64,000 bases of DNA from the NCBI RefSeq assembly GCF_900163545.1, contig NZ_FUHW01000038.1, forward strand, positions 340,451 to 404,450, in the 5' to 3' direction. Of this stretch, positions 45,870 through 55,083 are shown one piece after another. This DNA is from Arthrobacter rhombi (GTDB lineage: Bacteria; Actinomycetota; Actinomycetes; Actinomycetales; Micrococcaceae). The notes under the pieces are model-generated. The model searched no databases, was not told the DNA's origin, and was given only the letters and a program-made list of their open reading frames with translations. Position 1 is the first letter of the stretch. The number at the start of each line of letters is the position of its first letter. The position numbers were made by a program, and so were the translations under genes.

Positions 45870-46611
45870 ACCAGAAGAGCTAGACCGGCTGATGGATGCC
45901 GCGTGGCCTGCTCTTGAAAAGAGTGCCGTCGGAGGGTGGACCTTACGTTTCTCGGCCGGAATCAGCCAGCGCGCCAACTCCGTGCTCCCGGTTGGCGCAC
46001 CCAATGATCTCGACGCCGCGCTCGAGGAAGTCGAAACGCGCAGTGCCGCGCGTTGGCTGAACTCGACCTTCCAGATTTCCCCGGCGGCACAACCCGCTGA
46101 CCTCGACGCCTATTTGGCGGCCCGCGGTTACACCGTCGGAACACCCACCCTGGTTCAGGTGATGGACGGCTGGGAACTGGACCGCTTCGCCGAGATCGTC
46201 CCCGACACCCGCATCGAATTTACCGATGAGCCCCCGCAGGACTGGCTCGAACTGTTTTGGTATCAGGATGGACCTGCTGCAGAGGATGATCGGGACGTTT
46301 CGCGGCGCATCCTGACGGGCACACCGGCCAGCTATGTCTCGTTGCGGGTGGATGGGCGGATCGAGTCGATCGCGCGTCTGGCCACGGTGGAGGAGTACGC
46401 GGGCATCTACTGCGTGACCACCCGTCCTGAGGCCCGCCGTCAGGGCTACTCACGTCTGGTGATGGAAGCGGTCTTGCACGAGGCCCACCGCCGCGAATTG
46501 GCGGGCGTCTGGTTACAGGTTCGGGAGTCCAATGTGGGGGCGATCGTGCTCTACAACGCCTTGGGCTTCAGCACCGCATCCACCTACCACTACCGGACGC
46601 GCGCGCTCTAA
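45859..46611 (+). CDS. GNAT-family N-acetyltransferase
   Basis: About 250 residues with two GNAT-like halves; the C-terminal half has [24 protein letters not shown] (acetyl-CoA loop RRxGxS) and [21 protein letters not shown]. The start is uncertain: AAGGAGG at 45843-45849 points to a CTG at 45859, overlapping hisF; otherwise TTG at 45820 or ATG at 45892. The family's conserved block ([29 protein letters not shown]) begins after all of these. Coupled to hisF by overlap. Substrate unknown. Confidence 0.82.
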   Translation: MFAEPEELDRLMDAAWPALEKSAVGGWTLRFSAGISQRANSVLPVGAPNDLDAALEEVETRSAARWLNSTFQISPAAQPADLDAYLAARGYTVGTPTLVQVMDGWELDRFAEIVPDTRIEFTDEPPQDWLELFWYQDGPAAEDDRDVSRRILTGTPASYVSLRVDGRIESIARLATVEEYAGIYCVTTRPEARRQGYSRLVMEAVLHEAHRRELAGVWLQVRESNVGAIVLYNALGFSTASTYHYRTRAL

Positions 46612-46768
46612 GCCACCCGACTGCTGTATCGGGGCAACGATTCGTTGTACCTTTCGGTCCATCCGCACGCACGATGGCCAACCACCGTTCCCGCAGCTCG
46701 GGACCTGTGAACGCCAGACAGGCGTTGGGGTCCGGGGCGATGTAAGTGGCCGCCCCTCGGCTCCGTGC

Positions 46769-46774
46769 TAGTTT
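46769..46774 (+). promoter_or_regulatory. -10 element (TAGTTT) for leaderless DUF2785 mRNA
   Basis: TAGTTT, CAGGGA, ATG at 46781. Confidence 0.45.
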
Positions 46775-46780
46775 CAGGGA

Positions 46781-47578
46781 ATGCCACCGTCGAGAGAGAA
46801 TGTTTCAGATGTGGAGATCATCGAGCTGCTCGAAGATCTGAGCTCACCCGATCCAACCGTGAGGGACGGCGAATCGCTGGGCAGGCTCTGCGAGCTGGTG
46901 GATAGAGGTCACGTTTCCGAAGCACAGTTGGCTTTCCTGGGGGCGACGTTGGTGGAAAGGCTGTCCCACGACCGCGTGGAAGCCAGAAGTTTCGCGGCGC
47001 TGGCACTCGTCCCGCTGATTCTCCGCGATGTCTGTTCACCAGGTTGGTTCCCGCACTTCGCGAGCTGGTATGCCAGCGAAGCAGACATCACCGGCTACGA
47101 TATGACCCGTGGATGGCTCCACGCCGTGGCACACGGAGCCGACGTTCTCGGCGCCATCGGTTGGAAGGCCACGGAATCGCCACGACCCGTCCTTGACCTT
47201 GCGGTCCGCAGGATGCTGCATCAGGGGCCGGGGATCTGGCGTGATCAGGAAGATGACCGGCTGGGATTTTCCATCGCCATCACGCTGGCTAATCGGCACC
47301 TGAACCCAGCCGACGCCCTCGAATGGGTGGAACCCGTCGAAAAGGCATTCCTGCGGGGAGAACCGGGCCCCGTACCCGCCTTCGTCTCAAACTCGATCCG
47401 GACCCTGCGCGTGGTTGCCCTGCTGGTGGGCGAACAGATGACCTACGAAGGCCACACGCTTCGTGTCCAATACCACACGGCGCTCAGGCAGAGGCTCCGA
47501 GAAGTCCTCCACCACGCTTCCCCCTGGATGTGGAATCTCCAAGGACCGGCCGGCCGCGCTGGACCTCCTGCCGTGTGA
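46781..47578 (+). CDS. DUF2785 domain-containing protein
   Basis: 265 residues, helical. Matches DUF2785: DLSSPDPTVRDGESLGRLCELV, ARSFAALALVPLILRD, YDMTRGWLHAVAHGADVLGAIG and the QEDDRLGFSIAITLANRHL segment. An alpha-helical repeat-type protein found scattered in bacteria; no known function. Leaderless. It lies in a small accessory stretch between hisF-GNAT and hisI. Confidence 0.82.
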   Translation: MPPSRENVSDVEIIELLEDLSSPDPTVRDGESLGRLCELVDRGHVSEAQLAFLGATLVERLSHDRVEARSFAALALVPLILRDVCSPGWFPHFASWYASEADITGYDMTRGWLHAVAHGADVLGAIGWKATESPRPVLDLAVRRMLHQGPGIWRDQEDDRLGFSIAITLANRHLNPADALEWVEPVEKAFLRGEPGPVPAFVSNSIRTLRVVALLVGEQMTYEGHTLRVQYHTALRQRLREVLHHASPWMWNLQGPAGRAGPPAV

Positions 47579-47655
47579 GCCGCCGCAGTGGCGTCACGGC
47601 AGCACGGAGCACAGGCTGCCCTCCGAATGATCTTCCCCCTCGGTGGCCTCGACGG

Positions 47656-47661
47656 TAGCCT
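47656..47661 (+). promoter_or_regulatory. -10 element (TAGCCT) for leaderless toroid-protein mRNA
   Basis: TAGCCT, GCAGGA, ATG at 47668. Confidence 0.45.
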
Positions 47662-47667
47662 GCAGGA

Positions 47668-48648
47668 ATGGCAACTAGACCGGAGACGCTCGATTGGCTT
47701 CTGGACTCGGATCCTGCCTTGCGTTGGCAAGTCGAGAGGGATCTTGCCGAGGCGAAGCCTGCGGTGTGGAAGACAACGAGAGCGCAGGTTGCGACGACTG
47801 GCTACGGCGCCGATCTGCTCTCCCGGCAGGGAGTCGACGGGCAGTGGGCCGGTGGGGCTTTCTTTCCTGCAGGATTCTTTGGTAGCGCTGAAGCCGATCA
47901 ACCGGGCCAGCCGTGGACGGCAACCACCTGGGTCCTGAAGGACCTGCGTGAATGGGGTCTTAATGCTGAGGCGCTGGCAGGAACAGCCGAAAAACTCGCC
48001 AGCAACAGTACGTGGGAGTACGAAGACCTGCCGTATTGGGGTGGAGAAGTCGATGTCTGCATCAACTCTTTCACGCTGGCGACCGGGGCGTGGCTCGGCG
48101 CGGATGTCTCACGACTCATCGACTGGTTTCCAGCCCATCGACTGGCCGACGGAGGATGGAATTGTGAAGCCGAAGAAGGGGACTCGAAGCGTTCGTCATT
48201 CCACTCGACCCTCAACGCGGTTCGCGGCATGCTCTCCTATGAGCAGATCACCGGCGATACCTCACTACGTGTTGCCCGCCACGGCGGTGAAGAATACCTA
48301 TTGAAACGACGACTGCTCTACCGGCAGACGACCGGAGAACTCGTCGGAGAGTTCGCCTGGCAACTCGTCTACCCGAATCGCCACCGATACAGTGCCCTCG
48401 CCGCACTGGAACATTTTCGGGATGCTGCGCTCCTGGAGGGCACTCCGCCAGATGCCCGACTGTCAGCGGCGATTGGGATGATCCGTGCAGCCCGGGCCCC
48501 AGACGGCACGTGGCAGCAGCAGGCGCGGCTGCCGGGGCAGACGTGGTTTGACGTCGATGTTCCGCCCGGTGAACCGTCGAAATGGCTCACCTTGTGGGGC
48601 CTCCGGGTACTTCAGTGGTGGGACTCCGAAGCATCAGCGTTACGGTGA
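47668..48648 (+). CDS. Squalene-hopene-cyclase-like alpha/alpha toroid protein
   Basis: 326 residues, helical, with QW-like repeats: GVDGQWAGGAFFPAGFF, WTATTWVLKDLREWGL, RLADGGWNCEAEEG and APDGTWQQQARLPG. The fold matches terpenoid cyclase/prenyltransferase toroids, and it is usually annotated as a squalene cyclase, but the class II DxDD catalytic motif is not present, so terpene cyclisation is unlikely. Leaderless start. Base composition is slightly lower in G+C than neighbours. Function unknown. Confidence 0.72.
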   Translation: MATRPETLDWLLDSDPALRWQVERDLAEAKPAVWKTTRAQVATTGYGADLLSRQGVDGQWAGGAFFPAGFFGSAEADQPGQPWTATTWVLKDLREWGLNAEALAGTAEKLASNSTWEYEDLPYWGGEVDVCINSFTLATGAWLGADVSRLIDWFPAHRLADGGWNCEAEEGDSKRSSFHSTLNAVRGMLSYEQITGDTSLRVARHGGEEYLLKRRLLYRQTTGELVGEFAWQLVYPNRHRYSALAALEHFRDAALLEGTPPDARLSAAIGMIRAARAPDGTWQQQARLPGQTWFDVDVPPGEPSKWLTLWGLRVLQWWDSEASALR

Positions 48649-48658
48649 CGGGCATTCG

Positions 48659-48677
48659 CCCCGGGCTTCACCCGGGG
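48659..48677. promoter_or_regulatory. Perfect palindrome in the DUF488 promoter
   Basis: CCCCGGG-N5-CCCGGGG (48659-48665, 48671-48677) sits directly before a -10-like TATGCT (48678-48683). It may be a repressor site or a terminator for the upstream gene. Confidence 0.45.
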
Positions 48678-48710
48678 TATGCTCCGAGAAAAGCCATCCG
48701 AGGAGGGGCA

Positions 48711-49070
48711 ATGTCGTTGAATGTGTGGGTCCGGCGAGTCCAAGAAGAGCCCAGCCACAATGACGGAACACGGGTCCTCGTGGACAGGATCTGGCCGCGG
48801 GGAATCAAGAAGACCGATGCTGCGCTCGACGACTGGAATAAAGACGTGGCTCCGTCGACCGAATTACGTCAATGGTATGGCCACGATCCGGAAAAGTTCG
48901 AGGAATTCGCCAAAAAATACCGTTCGGAACTCGACACCGAAACCGGTCGGGCTGCGCTGCAGAAACTCAAGGATTGCGTGCGCGGCAAACGGCTGACGTT
49001 GTTATCCGCAACCAAGGATATCGATCACAGCCAGGCCGCTGTTCTGGCGAAGATTCTCGAAGAATCCTAG
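48711..49070 (+). CDS. DUF488 family protein
   Basis: 119 residues. DUF488 features: VWVRRVQEEPSHNDGTRVLVDRIWPRG near the start, LRQWYGHDPEKFEEFAKKYRSEL, and LTLLSATKDIDHSQAAVL. Widespread in bacteria, often near stress or metal-resistance genes; function unsettled. Strong AGGAGG before ATG. Convergent with the TIGR03085 gene. Confidence 0.88.
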   Translation: MSLNVWVRRVQEEPSHNDGTRVLVDRIWPRGIKKTDAALDDWNKDVAPSTELRQWYGHDPEKFEEFAKKYRSELDTETGRAALQKLKDCVRGKRLTLLSATKDIDHSQAAVLAKILEES

Positions 49071-49073
49071 AAG

Positions 49074-49709
49074 CTACCCTTCGGAGCTCGAGAACAAGGC
49101 CAGGGCGTCGGGGGAGCCTTCAAACGTCACCAGTGCATGATTGCGCCGTCCGAGCGCGTGCATCAGCAGTTCTCCGGGATCCCCGGTGATGGCCACCGAA
49201 GTGGAGGCCTTGCGGACCACATGGCGTTGGCCCTCTGGACGGCGCAGGATGATGCCCACGTCGGTACCCCGGTAGAAAACTGCAGCTTGACGGATCAAGG
49301 CAGCCCACAGAACATCCGCATAGTCCGTGTCCAGGACGCGCGGTGCCCACCGATCCACCGCCCTGCGGACGTCTTCGGTATGAACAAAAAATTCGACGAG
49401 ATTCGCGGCATGGCCCACGGCAGGAAGAGAAAACGGTGACAGGGCAGAAGGCCCTCGAAGAAAGCGGTCCACCAGCTCGGCATAGTGTCCGGGGTCCTCG
49501 GCCCGACGCGCCGCCTGCTGCAACCGCCGTTCCATGGGGGAGCGAAGCGCCCCAACGGCGATCCCCGCGGCCCAAAGACTGTGCTCGCGGAGGACCAGAT
49601 GTGCCGCCAAGTGCTGGGTCTTCCAACCGGCGCACAAGGTCGGCTCGCCGGGCCCGGCTGCCAGCAGGACCTCGGCGAGGACTTCACGTGACGGGTGTAC
49701 GTATCGCAT
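49074..49709 (-). CDS. TIGR03085 family metal-binding protein (DinB/mycothiol-dependent-enzyme superfamily)
   Basis: 211 residues. [25 protein letters not shown] and [16 protein letters not shown] give the expected metal-ligand His residues of the DinB_2/MDMPI superfamily. Typical of mycothiol-producing actinobacteria. Possible thiol transfer or isomerase role is inferred. TAGCTT seven bases before the ATG suggests a leaderless mRNA. Confidence 0.85.
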   Translation of the reverse strand: MRYVHPSREVLAEVLLAAGPGEPTLCAGWKTQHLAAHLVLREHSLWAAGIAVGALRSPMERRLQQAARRAEDPGHYAELVDRFLRGPSALSPFSLPAVGHAANLVEFFVHTEDVRRAVDRWAPRVLDTDYADVLWAALIRQAAVFYRGTDVGIILRRPEGQRHVVRKASTSVAITGDPGELLMHALGRRNHALVTFEGSPDALALFSSSEG

Positions 49710-49716
49710 TCCCCTG

Positions 49717-49722
49717 AAGCTA
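49717..49722 (-). promoter_or_regulatory. -10 element (TAGCTT) for leaderless TIGR03085 mRNA
   Basis: Seven bases before the ATG at 49709 on the minus strand. Confidence 0.45.
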
Positions 49723-49787
49723 GCACGTTCTGGGGCCTACGGCCCGGTACCCGAGTCACCGACTGCGTGGCGCGTGTCCGAGGCCAG

Positions 49788-49793
49788 TAGACT
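49788..49793 (+). promoter_or_regulatory. -10 element (TAGACT) for leaderless hisI mRNA
   Basis: TAGACT, AGAGACG, ATG at 49801; no Shine-Dalgarno. Confidence 0.6.
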
Positions 49794-49800
49794 AGAGACG

Positions 49801-50199
49801 ATGCCGCACAACCCAGCCCCCCAGCGTCCGGACACCGCACTCGACCCAGAGATCGCTGCGGGACTTAAACGCGATGCCGATGGACTGGTGGCCGCCATCA
49901 TCCAACAGCATGACACCGGTGAGGTGCTGATGCTCGGGTGGATGGACGATGAGGCCCTGCGACGGACTCTCACCAGCGGCAGGGTCACCTTCTGGTCCAG
50001 GTCACGTCAGACCTACTGGCGCAAGGGGGACACCTCGGGCCACCAGCAACTGGTGCGTTCGGCCGCACGGGATTGTGACGGGGATGCGCTACTGATCCAG
50101 GTCCACCAGGTGGGGGCCGCCTGCCATACCGGCACACGGACCTGCTTCGACGGTCGGGCTCTTCCCGTCGTCGAAGGACCGGCTCCGGCCGACGCATAG
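49801..50199 (+). CDS. hisI: Phosphoribosyl-AMP cyclohydrolase
   Basis: Third step of histidine synthesis; 132 residues. [36 protein letters not shown], and metal site [26 protein letters not shown] with Asp and three Cys/His ligands. Start at 49801 (leaderless) is preferred; the open frame extends back without similarity. Next to trpE, as in other Micrococcaceae, giving a shared his/trp transcription unit. Confidence 0.96.
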   Translation: MPHNPAPQRPDTALDPEIAAGLKRDADGLVAAIIQQHDTGEVLMLGWMDDEALRRTLTSGRVTFWSRSRQTYWRKGDTSGHQQLVRSAARDCDGDALLIQVHQVGAACHTGTRTCFDGRALPVVEGPAPADA

Positions 50200-50232
50200 A
50201 GCTTCCAACAACGCAAGGAAAACCAGTACAAC

Positions 50233-51789
50233 ATGCATGAATTCGGGGTCGTTTCCCCCACTCTCGAGGAATTCCGTGAACTGGCGCGGAGCCGCAGTGT
50301 CATCCCCGTGAACCTGCGCGTTCTGGCCGACACCGTGACACCCATTGCCGTCTACGAACGACTCGCGGGAGGCCGCCCGGGAACCTTCCTGATGGAAAGT
50401 GCCGCGGCGGGTGGCGTCTGGAGCCGCTATTCCTTCATCGGCTGCGGATCCTCGGCGACGCTGACCACACGGGACGGCAAGGCCCACTGGATCGGGACAC
50501 CACCGGCAGGAGTACCGACCCAGGGCACACCGGTGGAGGTCCTGCGCGATACGGTGGCCCGGTTGCGCACCGAACCCCTTGACGGTCTGCCCCCATTTAC
50601 CTCAGGCATGGTCGGCTTCATCGGTTGGGACAGTGTGCGTCACTGGGAGAAACTGCCCAACCCCCCACGAGACGACCTCGGTCTGCCCGAGTTGGCCATG
50701 AACCTCGTGGGGGACATGGCGGTACTGGATAACCGTGATTCCACGGTCACGCTGATTGCCAATGCGCTCAACCAGGATGGCGCCGACACGGGGGTTGATG
50801 AGGCCTATGCCGACGCCGTGTCCCGCCTGCACGTCATGCTGAAGTCACTGACCGAAACCACCCCGGGGACGGCCTCCGTCTTCTCCGGGACGCAGATCCC
50901 CACCAGCGAGCTCATGGCGGCAGTCACGGAAAGCTGGGATGAAGCTGGCTATCGCCAGGCGATCCTGCGTGGCAAGGAAGCCATCGTCGATGGAGAAGTC
51001 TTCCAAGTCGTGGTCTCCCGACGGTTCGAACTCGAATGCACCGCCGACCCGTTGGATGTCTATCGGATTCTGCGCACGACCAACCCGAGCCCGTATATGT
51101 ACCTGTACAACCTCGAAGACGCTGACGGCGCCACCTACGCCGTCGTCGGTTCCTCACCCGAAGCGCTGGTCACCGTCAACGAACGCCACGTCGTCACCCA
51201 CCCCATCGCCGGCTCACGGCCCCGCGGGGAAACCTACGAAGACGATGCCCTGCATGAGAAGGACTTGCTCTCCGATGAGAAGGAGCGGGCCGAACACCTC
51301 ATGTTGGTCGATCTGAGCCGCAATGATCTCTCGAAGGTCTGCGAACCAGGAAGCGTCGAGGTCACCCAGTTCATGGAGGTCGAACGCTTCAGCCACATCA
51401 TGCACTTGGTTTCCAACGTCGTCGGACGTTTGGAATCACAGGCCACCGCCTACGACGTGCTGGCAGCAACTTTCCCGGCAGGAACCCTTTCGGGGGCCCC
51501 GAAGCCTCGTGCCCTTCGGCTGCTCGATGAGTTTGAGCCGCACCGTCGCGGCGTCTACGGCGGCGTGGTGGGGTACCTGGATTTTGCCGGAGACATGGAC
51601 CTGGCCATCGCGATCCGCTCGGCCCTGTTGAAAGACGGCAGGGCCTACGTGCAAGCCGGTGGCGGGATCGTCGCAGATTCCGACCCCGACGCCGAATCAT
51701 TGGAAAGCATCAACAAGGCCGCAGCACCGCTGCGGGCCGTCTGGGCGGCACGGACCCTGCGTCCGGCCGCACCCAAGGAGGACGTATGA
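50233..51789 (+). CDS. trpE: Anthranilate synthase component I
   Basis: 518 residues. N-terminal domain with feedback-sensing LLESAAA-type motif (here FLMESAAAGGVWSRYSFIG), central and C-terminal chorismate-binding domain: VVSRRFELECTADPLDVYRILR, HPIAGSRPRGETYEDD and AGTLSGAPKPRALRLLDEFE. Converts chorismate plus NH3/Gln to anthranilate; trpG is elsewhere. AAGGAAAA about 12 bases upstream. Overlaps the next gene by ATGA. Confidence 0.97.
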   Translation: MHEFGVVSPTLEEFRELARSRSVIPVNLRVLADTVTPIAVYERLAGGRPGTFLMESAAAGGVWSRYSFIGCGSSATLTTRDGKAHWIGTPPAGVPTQGTPVEVLRDTVARLRTEPLDGLPPFTSGMVGFIGWDSVRHWEKLPNPPRDDLGLPELAMNLVGDMAVLDNRDSTVTLIANALNQDGADTGVDEAYADAVSRLHVMLKSLTETTPGTASVFSGTQIPTSELMAAVTESWDEAGYRQAILRGKEAIVDGEVFQVVVSRRFELECTADPLDVYRILRTTNPSPYMYLYNLEDADGATYAVVGSSPEALVTVNERHVVTHPIAGSRPRGETYEDDALHEKDLLSDEKERAEHLMLVDLSRNDLSKVCEPGSVEVTQFMEVERFSHIMHLVSNVVGRLESQATAYDVLAATFPAGTLSGAPKPRALRLLDEFEPHRRGVYGGVVGYLDFAGDMDLAIAIRSALLKDGRAYVQAGGGIVADSDPDAESLESINKAAAPLRAVWAARTLRPAAPKEDV

Positions 51790-52508
51790 GTCCGACCACC
51801 GACCCCGCCAACGACAAGACCCCTGAACGACAGGCCGGGGGGCGCTGGATGTCCAAACGCATGGTTGTCTCCGCCGGAGTGATCGGCGCCATCGCCGCCC
51901 TGACGATGAGCACCAGGACCTGGATCCATGTCATTCCTTCCAGCGGGGCCATCAACGTGCAACCCTTCACCGTATCCGGTGACGATGCAGCCACCGCTGT
52001 GGCGGCCCTAGCCGTCGTCGTACTGGCCGGATCGGTCGCCGCCGCGATCGCCGGGCGGCTGGCGCGGTGGGTCATTGCCGTGCTGATCCTCCTGTCGGGG
52101 TTGGGTATCACCGCCTCGGCGATCAGCGCGCTGTCCGACCCGGTCTCAGCAGCAGTTTCGACGGTGGGAGAGGCCGCGGGAACCCTGAAGGTCCAGGGAG
52201 ACTATGACGTGACGTTCTGGCCGTGGCTGACAGTGGTCATCGGCATCTGGATCATGGCCACTGCCGTGTGGTTGGCCGTGGCCGGCCACCGCTGGAAGGC
52301 CAGCCGGAAGTACACCCCGGCACCTGCCGTCCAGAGCGCCCCGGCCCCGGGGGCGGACCCCTCGAGCACTGACGACGCAGCGGCGACGGAACCGGGGCCA
52401 GCGTCGGCGGGCCTGGCCGTCACGCCGGCGGCCCCCGAGGGCGAGGATTCGATGGACGAAATTGACGGTTGGGACAGCTTGTCCCGCGGTGAAGACCCCA
52501 CGGGTTAG
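51786..52508 (+). CDS. Trp biosynthesis-associated membrane protein (TIGR02234 family)
   Basis: 240 residues, four hydrophobic segments between residues 25 and 165 (RMVVSAGVIGAIAALTMSTRTW; AVAALAVVVLAGSVAAAIAG; VIAVLILLSGLGITASAI; WLTVVIGIWIMATAVWLAVAG) and a disordered acidic C-terminus. Actinobacterial family always found in trp operons; function unknown. Starts inside the trpE stop (ATGA). Confidence 0.88.
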   Translation: MSPTTDPANDKTPERQAGGRWMSKRMVVSAGVIGAIAALTMSTRTWIHVIPSSGAINVQPFTVSGDDAATAVAALAVVVLAGSVAAAIAGRLARWVIAVLILLSGLGITASAISALSDPVSAAVSTVGEAAGTLKVQGDYDVTFWPWLTVVIGIWIMATAVWLAVAGHRWKASRKYTPAPAVQSAPAPGADPSSTDDAAATEPGPASAGLAVTPAAPEGEDSMDEIDGWDSLSRGEDPTG

Positions 52509-52630
52509 CCACGCCCGGCTGTCTCGGGCGCAACATGGCCTCACGGCCACCAAAAGAATGGCAGAATAGAACACAGTTTGGCCCCGAATAAGACCGGGGA
52601 TACTTGAGGCACTGAGGAGTAGATCAGATC

Positions 52631-52900
52631 ATGGCAAGCAACGCGACCGTCCAGACCGAGCACGGCCCGGACCCGGTACTCACCGAGCCCGTCGGACACG
52701 GAAACAGCATCGCTGCCTGGACGGGCGTCGGCATCATCTTCCTGGGCTTCCTCGTCGGCTGCATCTCCTTCGCCCTGCACGCCGAAGTCGGCGTCTACAT
52801 CGGCATCGTCATCATCATCCTCGGGCTCATCGCCGGCTTCGTCATGCGCATGATTGGCTTCGGCGTCGGAGGACACCGGTCGAATAACGACGGACACTAA
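52631..52900 (+). CDS. HGxxPAAW family small membrane protein
   Basis: 89 residues, two transmembrane helices. The family motif reads HGNSIAAW here, with Ser-Ile in place of the usual Pro. HGxxPAAW proteins sit between trpE and trpC in many Micrococcales; unknown function. It has its own leader (123 bases after the previous stop). Confidence 0.82.
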   Translation: MASNATVQTEHGPDPVLTEPVGHGNSIAAWTGVGIIFLGFLVGCISFALHAEVGVYIGIVIIILGLIAGFVMRMIGFGVGGHRSNNDGH

Positions 52901-52902
52901 TC

Positions 52903-53733
52903 GTGAGCGTTCTCGAGGACATCATTTCCGGAGTTCGCGAGGACCTGCACGAACGTCGGCTGCGGGTCGGCGATGCAGCCATCCGGGCTCGGGCGCAGGC
53001 GGCCCCACCAGCCCGTGACGCCTTCGCCGCCCTGGGCGGCCACAACGATCAGGCCCAACGCGATCAGGTGCTCCATGTGATCTCCGAGGTCAAACGGCGC
53101 AGCCCCTCGAAGGGGGCTCTGGCCGATATTCCCGAACCCGCGGTCCTGGCTCGCCAATACCGCGATGGGGGAGCATCGGTGATCTCCGTGCTCACCGAGC
53201 AGCGCCGCTTCGGCGGGTCTCTGGCAGATTTCGACGCCGTGCGTGCAGCAGTGGAAACCCCGCTGCTGCGCAAGGATTTTACCGTTGATCCTTACCAGAT
53301 CTACGAAGCCCGTGCTCACGGAGCCGATCTTGTCCTGCTCATTGTCGCCGCTTTGGACGATGAGCAGTTGGGTTCGTTCTTGGACCTCACCCACGATCTG
53401 GGGATGAACGCCCTCGTGGAGACCCATACCCCCGGGGAAGTCGAGCGTGCCCTGCGCGTCGGCGCCCGGATCATCGGGGTTAACGTCCGCAACCTCAAAA
53501 CCCTTGATGTGGACCGGGAGACTTTCGCCCGGCTGTCCGGGAACATTCCGGACTCCGTGGTCATGGTCGCCGAGTCGGGCATCCGCAGCAGCGAAGACGT
53601 CGGACTCTACGGCTCTCAGGGTGCAGACGCGGTGCTGGTCGGCGAAGCACTCGTCAAGGACAACGATCCACTCACCGCCCTGCGCTCGTTCATCGAGGCC
53701 GGCAGTGCGGCCAAGCCCCCGCGTGGACGCTGA
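52903..53733 (+). CDS. trpC: Indole-3-glycerol phosphate synthase
   Basis: 276 residues, TIM barrel. VISEVKRRSPSKG (catalytic Lys), VSVLTEQRRFGGS-like stretch VISVLTEQRRFGGSLADF, LLRKDFTVDPYQIYEA, LVETHTPGEVERAL, NVRNLKTL and AESGIRSSEDV. GTG start two bases after the previous stop. Monofunctional (no TrpF fusion). Confidence 0.97.
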   Translation: MSVLEDIISGVREDLHERRLRVGDAAIRARAQAAPPARDAFAALGGHNDQAQRDQVLHVISEVKRRSPSKGALADIPEPAVLARQYRDGGASVISVLTEQRRFGGSLADFDAVRAAVETPLLRKDFTVDPYQIYEARAHGADLVLLIVAALDDEQLGSFLDLTHDLGMNALVETHTPGEVERALRVGARIIGVNVRNLKTLDVDRETFARLSGNIPDSVVMVAESGIRSSEDVGLYGSQGADAVLVGEALVKDNDPLTALRSFIEAGSAAKPPRGR

Positions 53734-53781
53734 CCCCTTACTGACAGCCCTCCACCACGCCCGAACGAAGGAAGGCCCCGC

Positions 53782-55083
53782 ATGAGCCAGATACCAGAAG
53801 ATCCCGCGGTTTCCGCAGAACACCCCGCCGACGCGTTCCTGGCCGAAGGCAGGAGCCTGCGCCACGCCCCGGGCCCGTATTTCGGTGAATTCGGTGGCCG
53901 ATGGATGCCTGAGTCGCTGATTGCCGCCTTGGACGAACTCAATGACACGTTCGAAAAAGCCAAAGCCGACCCGGACTTCATCGACGAAGTCAAAGAACTC
54001 AACCGCAACTATTCCGGGCGTCCCTCGCTGCTGACCGAGGCTAAACGTTTTTCCGAGCATGCCGGGGGTGTCCGGGTTTTCCTCAAACGCGAAGATCTCA
54101 ACCACACCGGAAGCCATAAGATCAACAACGTCATCGGCCAGGCGCTGTTGGCCAAACGTATGGGAAAGTCCCGCATCATCGCCGAAACGGGAGCCGGACA
54201 GCACGGAGTCGCCAGTGCGACCGCTGCAGCACTCATGGGCATGGAATGCGTGGTGTACATGGGAGCCGAAGACACGCGTCGGCAATCACTGAACGTGGCC
54301 CGAATGCGTCTGCTGGGTGCCGAGGTCATCCCGGTCACCGCCGGATCGCAAACCTTGAAGGACGCGATCAACGAGGCCTTGCGAGATTGGGTCGCCAATG
54401 TCGACAACACCCACTACCTGCTGGGGACCGCTGCCGGTGCCCACCCGTTCCCGGCCATGGTCCGCTACTTCCACGAGGTCATTGGCGAGGAGGCCCGCGA
54501 ACAGATCCTGGCCCAGACCGGCCGATTGCCCGACGCCGTCTGCGCCTGCATCGGCGGAGGCTCCAATGCCATCGGGATCTTCCACGGTTTCCTCGACGAC
54601 CCCTCCGTGGCCATCTACGGTTTCGAAGCAGGAGGCGACGGCGTCGACACCGACCGCCATGCCGCCACCATCACCTTGGGACGGCCCGGGGTGCTGCACG
54701 GGGCACGGAGCTATCTCATGCAGGACGAGGATGGGCAAACCATCGAATCGCACTCCATCTCAGCGGGGCTCGACTACCCGGGCGTCGGCCCTGAACACTC
54801 CTACCTGCACGACATCGGACGGGTCACCTACGAACCGGTGACCGATACCGAGGCCATGGATGCTTTCAGCTTGCTCTCACGGACCGAAGGCATCATCCCG
54901 GCCATCGAGTCGGCGCATGCTCTGGCCGGGGCTCTGCGCGTCGGCCGAAAACTGGCTGAGGCCGGGGGAGACCCACAGGAAAAGACGATCATCGTGAACC
55001 TTTCGGGCCGCGGTGATAAGGATGTGGGGACCGCTGCCGAATGGTTCCACCTCATCGACACGGACGAAGGGGCAGCAGAATGA
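53782..55083 (+). CDS. trpB: Tryptophan synthase beta chain
   Basis: 433 residues with a short N-terminal extension. PLP Lys in [13 protein letters not shown]; phosphate-binding [21 protein letters not shown]. Converts indole plus serine to tryptophan. Overlaps trpA by ATGA. Confidence 0.98.
   Translation: MSQIPEDPAVSAEHPADAFLAEGRSLRHAPGPYFGEFGGRWMPESLIAALDELNDTFEKAKADPDFIDEVKELNRNYSGRPSLLTEAKRFSEHAGGVRVFLKREDLNHTGSHKINNVIGQALLAKRMGKSRIIAETGAGQHGVASATAAALMGMECVVYMGAEDTRRQSLNVARMRLLGAEVIPVTAGSQTLKDAINEALRDWVANVDNTHYLLGTAAGAHPFPAMVRYFHEVIGEEAREQILAQTGRLPDAVCACIGGGSNAIGIFHGFLDDPSVAIYGFEAGGDGVDTDRHAATITLGRPGVLHGARSYLMQDEDGQTIESHSISAGLDYPGVGPEHSYLHDIGRVTYEPVTDTEAMDAFSLLSRTEGIIPAIESAHALAGALRVGRKLAEAGGDPQEKTIIVNLSGRGDKDVGTAAEWFHLIDTDEGAAE

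Noticed and set aside
46612..46780. A protein-like minus-strand frame (reading ATYIAPDPNACLAF... in the gap before DUF2785)
   Set aside because: Open and gene-like over about 50 codons, but no start, RBS or conserved domain; possibly a gene remnant or chance in GC-rich DNA.
43894..50199. Broken histidine operon
   Set aside because: hisE-hisG-hisF and hisI are all intact; scattered his genes are normal in this group.
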